From Cystobacter ferrugineus (GTDB lineage: Bacteria > Myxococcota > Myxococcia > Myxococcales > Myxococcaceae): a stretch of 64,000 bases of DNA. The notes beneath the pieces are model-generated. The model was given only the letters and a program-made list of their open reading frames with translations, ran no database searches and was not told the origin of the DNA. A program made the position numbers and the translations under genes. Each line of letters starts with the position of its first letter. Position 1 is the first letter of the stretch. Of this stretch, positions 63,527 through 64,000 are shown one piece after another. The stretch is taken from assembly GCF_001887355.1 (NCBI RefSeq), contig NZ_MPIN01000015.1:223695-287694 (forward strand), read 5' to 3'.

Positions 63527-64000
63527 ATGCGCTCACACGTCATCCATGCCCTCTGCATGTTGCTGGTGCCGCTCGCTGTCCAGGCGGCTCCAGCCCAAGT
63601 CGAATCGCGGCTCTCGATACTGAAGCCCGTGACGGTGAGCGAGTACCGAGGTGCTCCGGCGCATGGGCTGAAACTCACCTTCGAGAAGCTCGGGCCGAAC
63701 CCCGCCCTGGCGCTGTTCTCCTTGAAGGACGCGCGGCAAGTGCTCGCGGCGATGGAGCGAACCGGGTCATTGTCTGAAGCCCCGTCCTCCAGCCTGGAAG
63801 GGCAGGTACGCGAGGAGTTCGAGGCGATGTATGGGCCGCCGCCGGTCTCTCCACCGTCGTCACTGGAGAGTGCCAGGTGGTTCCAGGCCCTGAAGCTCTC
63901 ACCGCGCTACATGGGGAATGGGGCGCGAGAGGCGGCCGTGGAGATGTTCAAGTCTCCGGCCATGCTGCTCTCCGTGGGCATGTCGATGATGCTCTACCTG
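63525..64000 (+). repeat. Direct repeat copy 2 (runs off window)
   Basis: Identical to 61532-62007 over all 476 visible bases. No synonymous differences are seen, so the duplication is very recent or maintained by gene conversion. Confidence 0.95.
63527..64000 (+). CDS. Second AHH-type toxin copy (5' part, cut by window end)
   Basis: The first 158 codons, from ATG 63527, are identical to the toxin at 61534: the same Sec signal peptide and N-terminal domain. The nuclease end lies outside the window, so it is unknown whether the C-terminus is the same or has been exchanged, as happens in polymorphic toxins. It begins 123 bp after the immunity gene, giving a repeat unit of about 2 kb. Confidence 0.85.
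   Translation, partial: MRSHVIHALCMLLVPLAVQAAPAQVESRLSILKPVTVSEYRGAPAHGLKLTFEKLGPNPALALFSLKDARQVLAAMERTGSLSEAPSSSLEGQVREEFEAMYGPPPVSPPSSLESARWFQALKLSPRYMGNGAREAAVEMFKSPAMLLSVGMSMMLYL

Noticed and set aside
61404..64000. Transposon or IS as the cause of the 3' duplication
   Set aside because: No transposase, terminal inverted repeats or target-site duplications are visible. Simple tandem duplication or recombination between toxin units explains it.

Overview
The window is uniformly GC-rich, bacterial, and almost fully coding on both strands. It looks like a myxobacterial chromosome, most likely suborder Cystobacterineae (Archangium/Cystobacter/Melittangium type). The evidence for this is the abundance of lipoproteins, five histidine kinases or CheA, a CglD-like VWA/thrombospondin-repeat lipoprotein, a MYXO-CTERM-like tail, a TIGR02266-type PilZ protein and AHH-type polymorphic toxins with Imm11 immunity proteins. 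The genus assignment is inference. I saw no tRNA, rRNA, CRISPR array, transposase or integrase.

Layout. 1-5.8 kb: the tail of an unknown gene, a DUF4184 membrane protein, and a large lipoprotein-anchored sensor fused through the membrane to a NACHT-type NTPase. 5.9-8.6 kb: a lipoprotein AHH nuclease toxin with a fused Imm11-SUFU immunity protein. 8.6-17.5 kb: housekeeping and surface genes (truncated haemoglobin, SDR oxidoreductase, ferritin-like lipoprotein, a broken cellulase-like gene, CglD-like lipoprotein, M28 peptidase). 17.8-31 kb: a signalling block. It holds a PAS kinase with its receiver, a GAF hybrid kinase, an RsbQ-like hydrolase coupled to a PAS hybrid kinase, then a PilZ / receiver / GAF / CheA / PRC-like / CheB chemosensory cluster without receptor, CheW or CheR. 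31-37 kb: TonB-like lipoprotein, MATE transporter, beta-propeller lipoprotein, short Hsp70. 37.4-41.3 kb: atpH and atpA, with a histidine kinase gene between them. 41-50 kb: lipoproteins, HAD phosphatase, OmpA-like protein, MobA-like nucleotidyltransferase, CBS protein, SEC-C protein. 50-55 kb: a four-gene minus-strand operon (membrane protein, saccharopine-dehydrogenase-like, LVIVD lipoprotein, exported methyltransferase) divergent from a LysR regulator. 55-57.6 kb: a translationally coupled ATPase-TPR pair. 57.8-61.4 kb: surface proteins and a PaiB-like protein. 61.5-64 kb: a second AHH toxin/Imm11 pair, followed by the start of another toxin copy identical over at least 476 bp.

How they fit together. 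The two AHH loci at opposite ends are related by descent and look like contact-dependent kin-discrimination (Sit-like) cassettes. The 3' locus is being tandemly duplicated. The membrane-spanning NACHT sensor and the ATPase-TPR pair are the most plausible undescribed NTPase-based signalling or conflict systems here. Strong intrinsic hairpins sit between several convergent genes. One terminator with a T-tract, at 43.85 kb, has no gene reading into it and suggests a small RNA.
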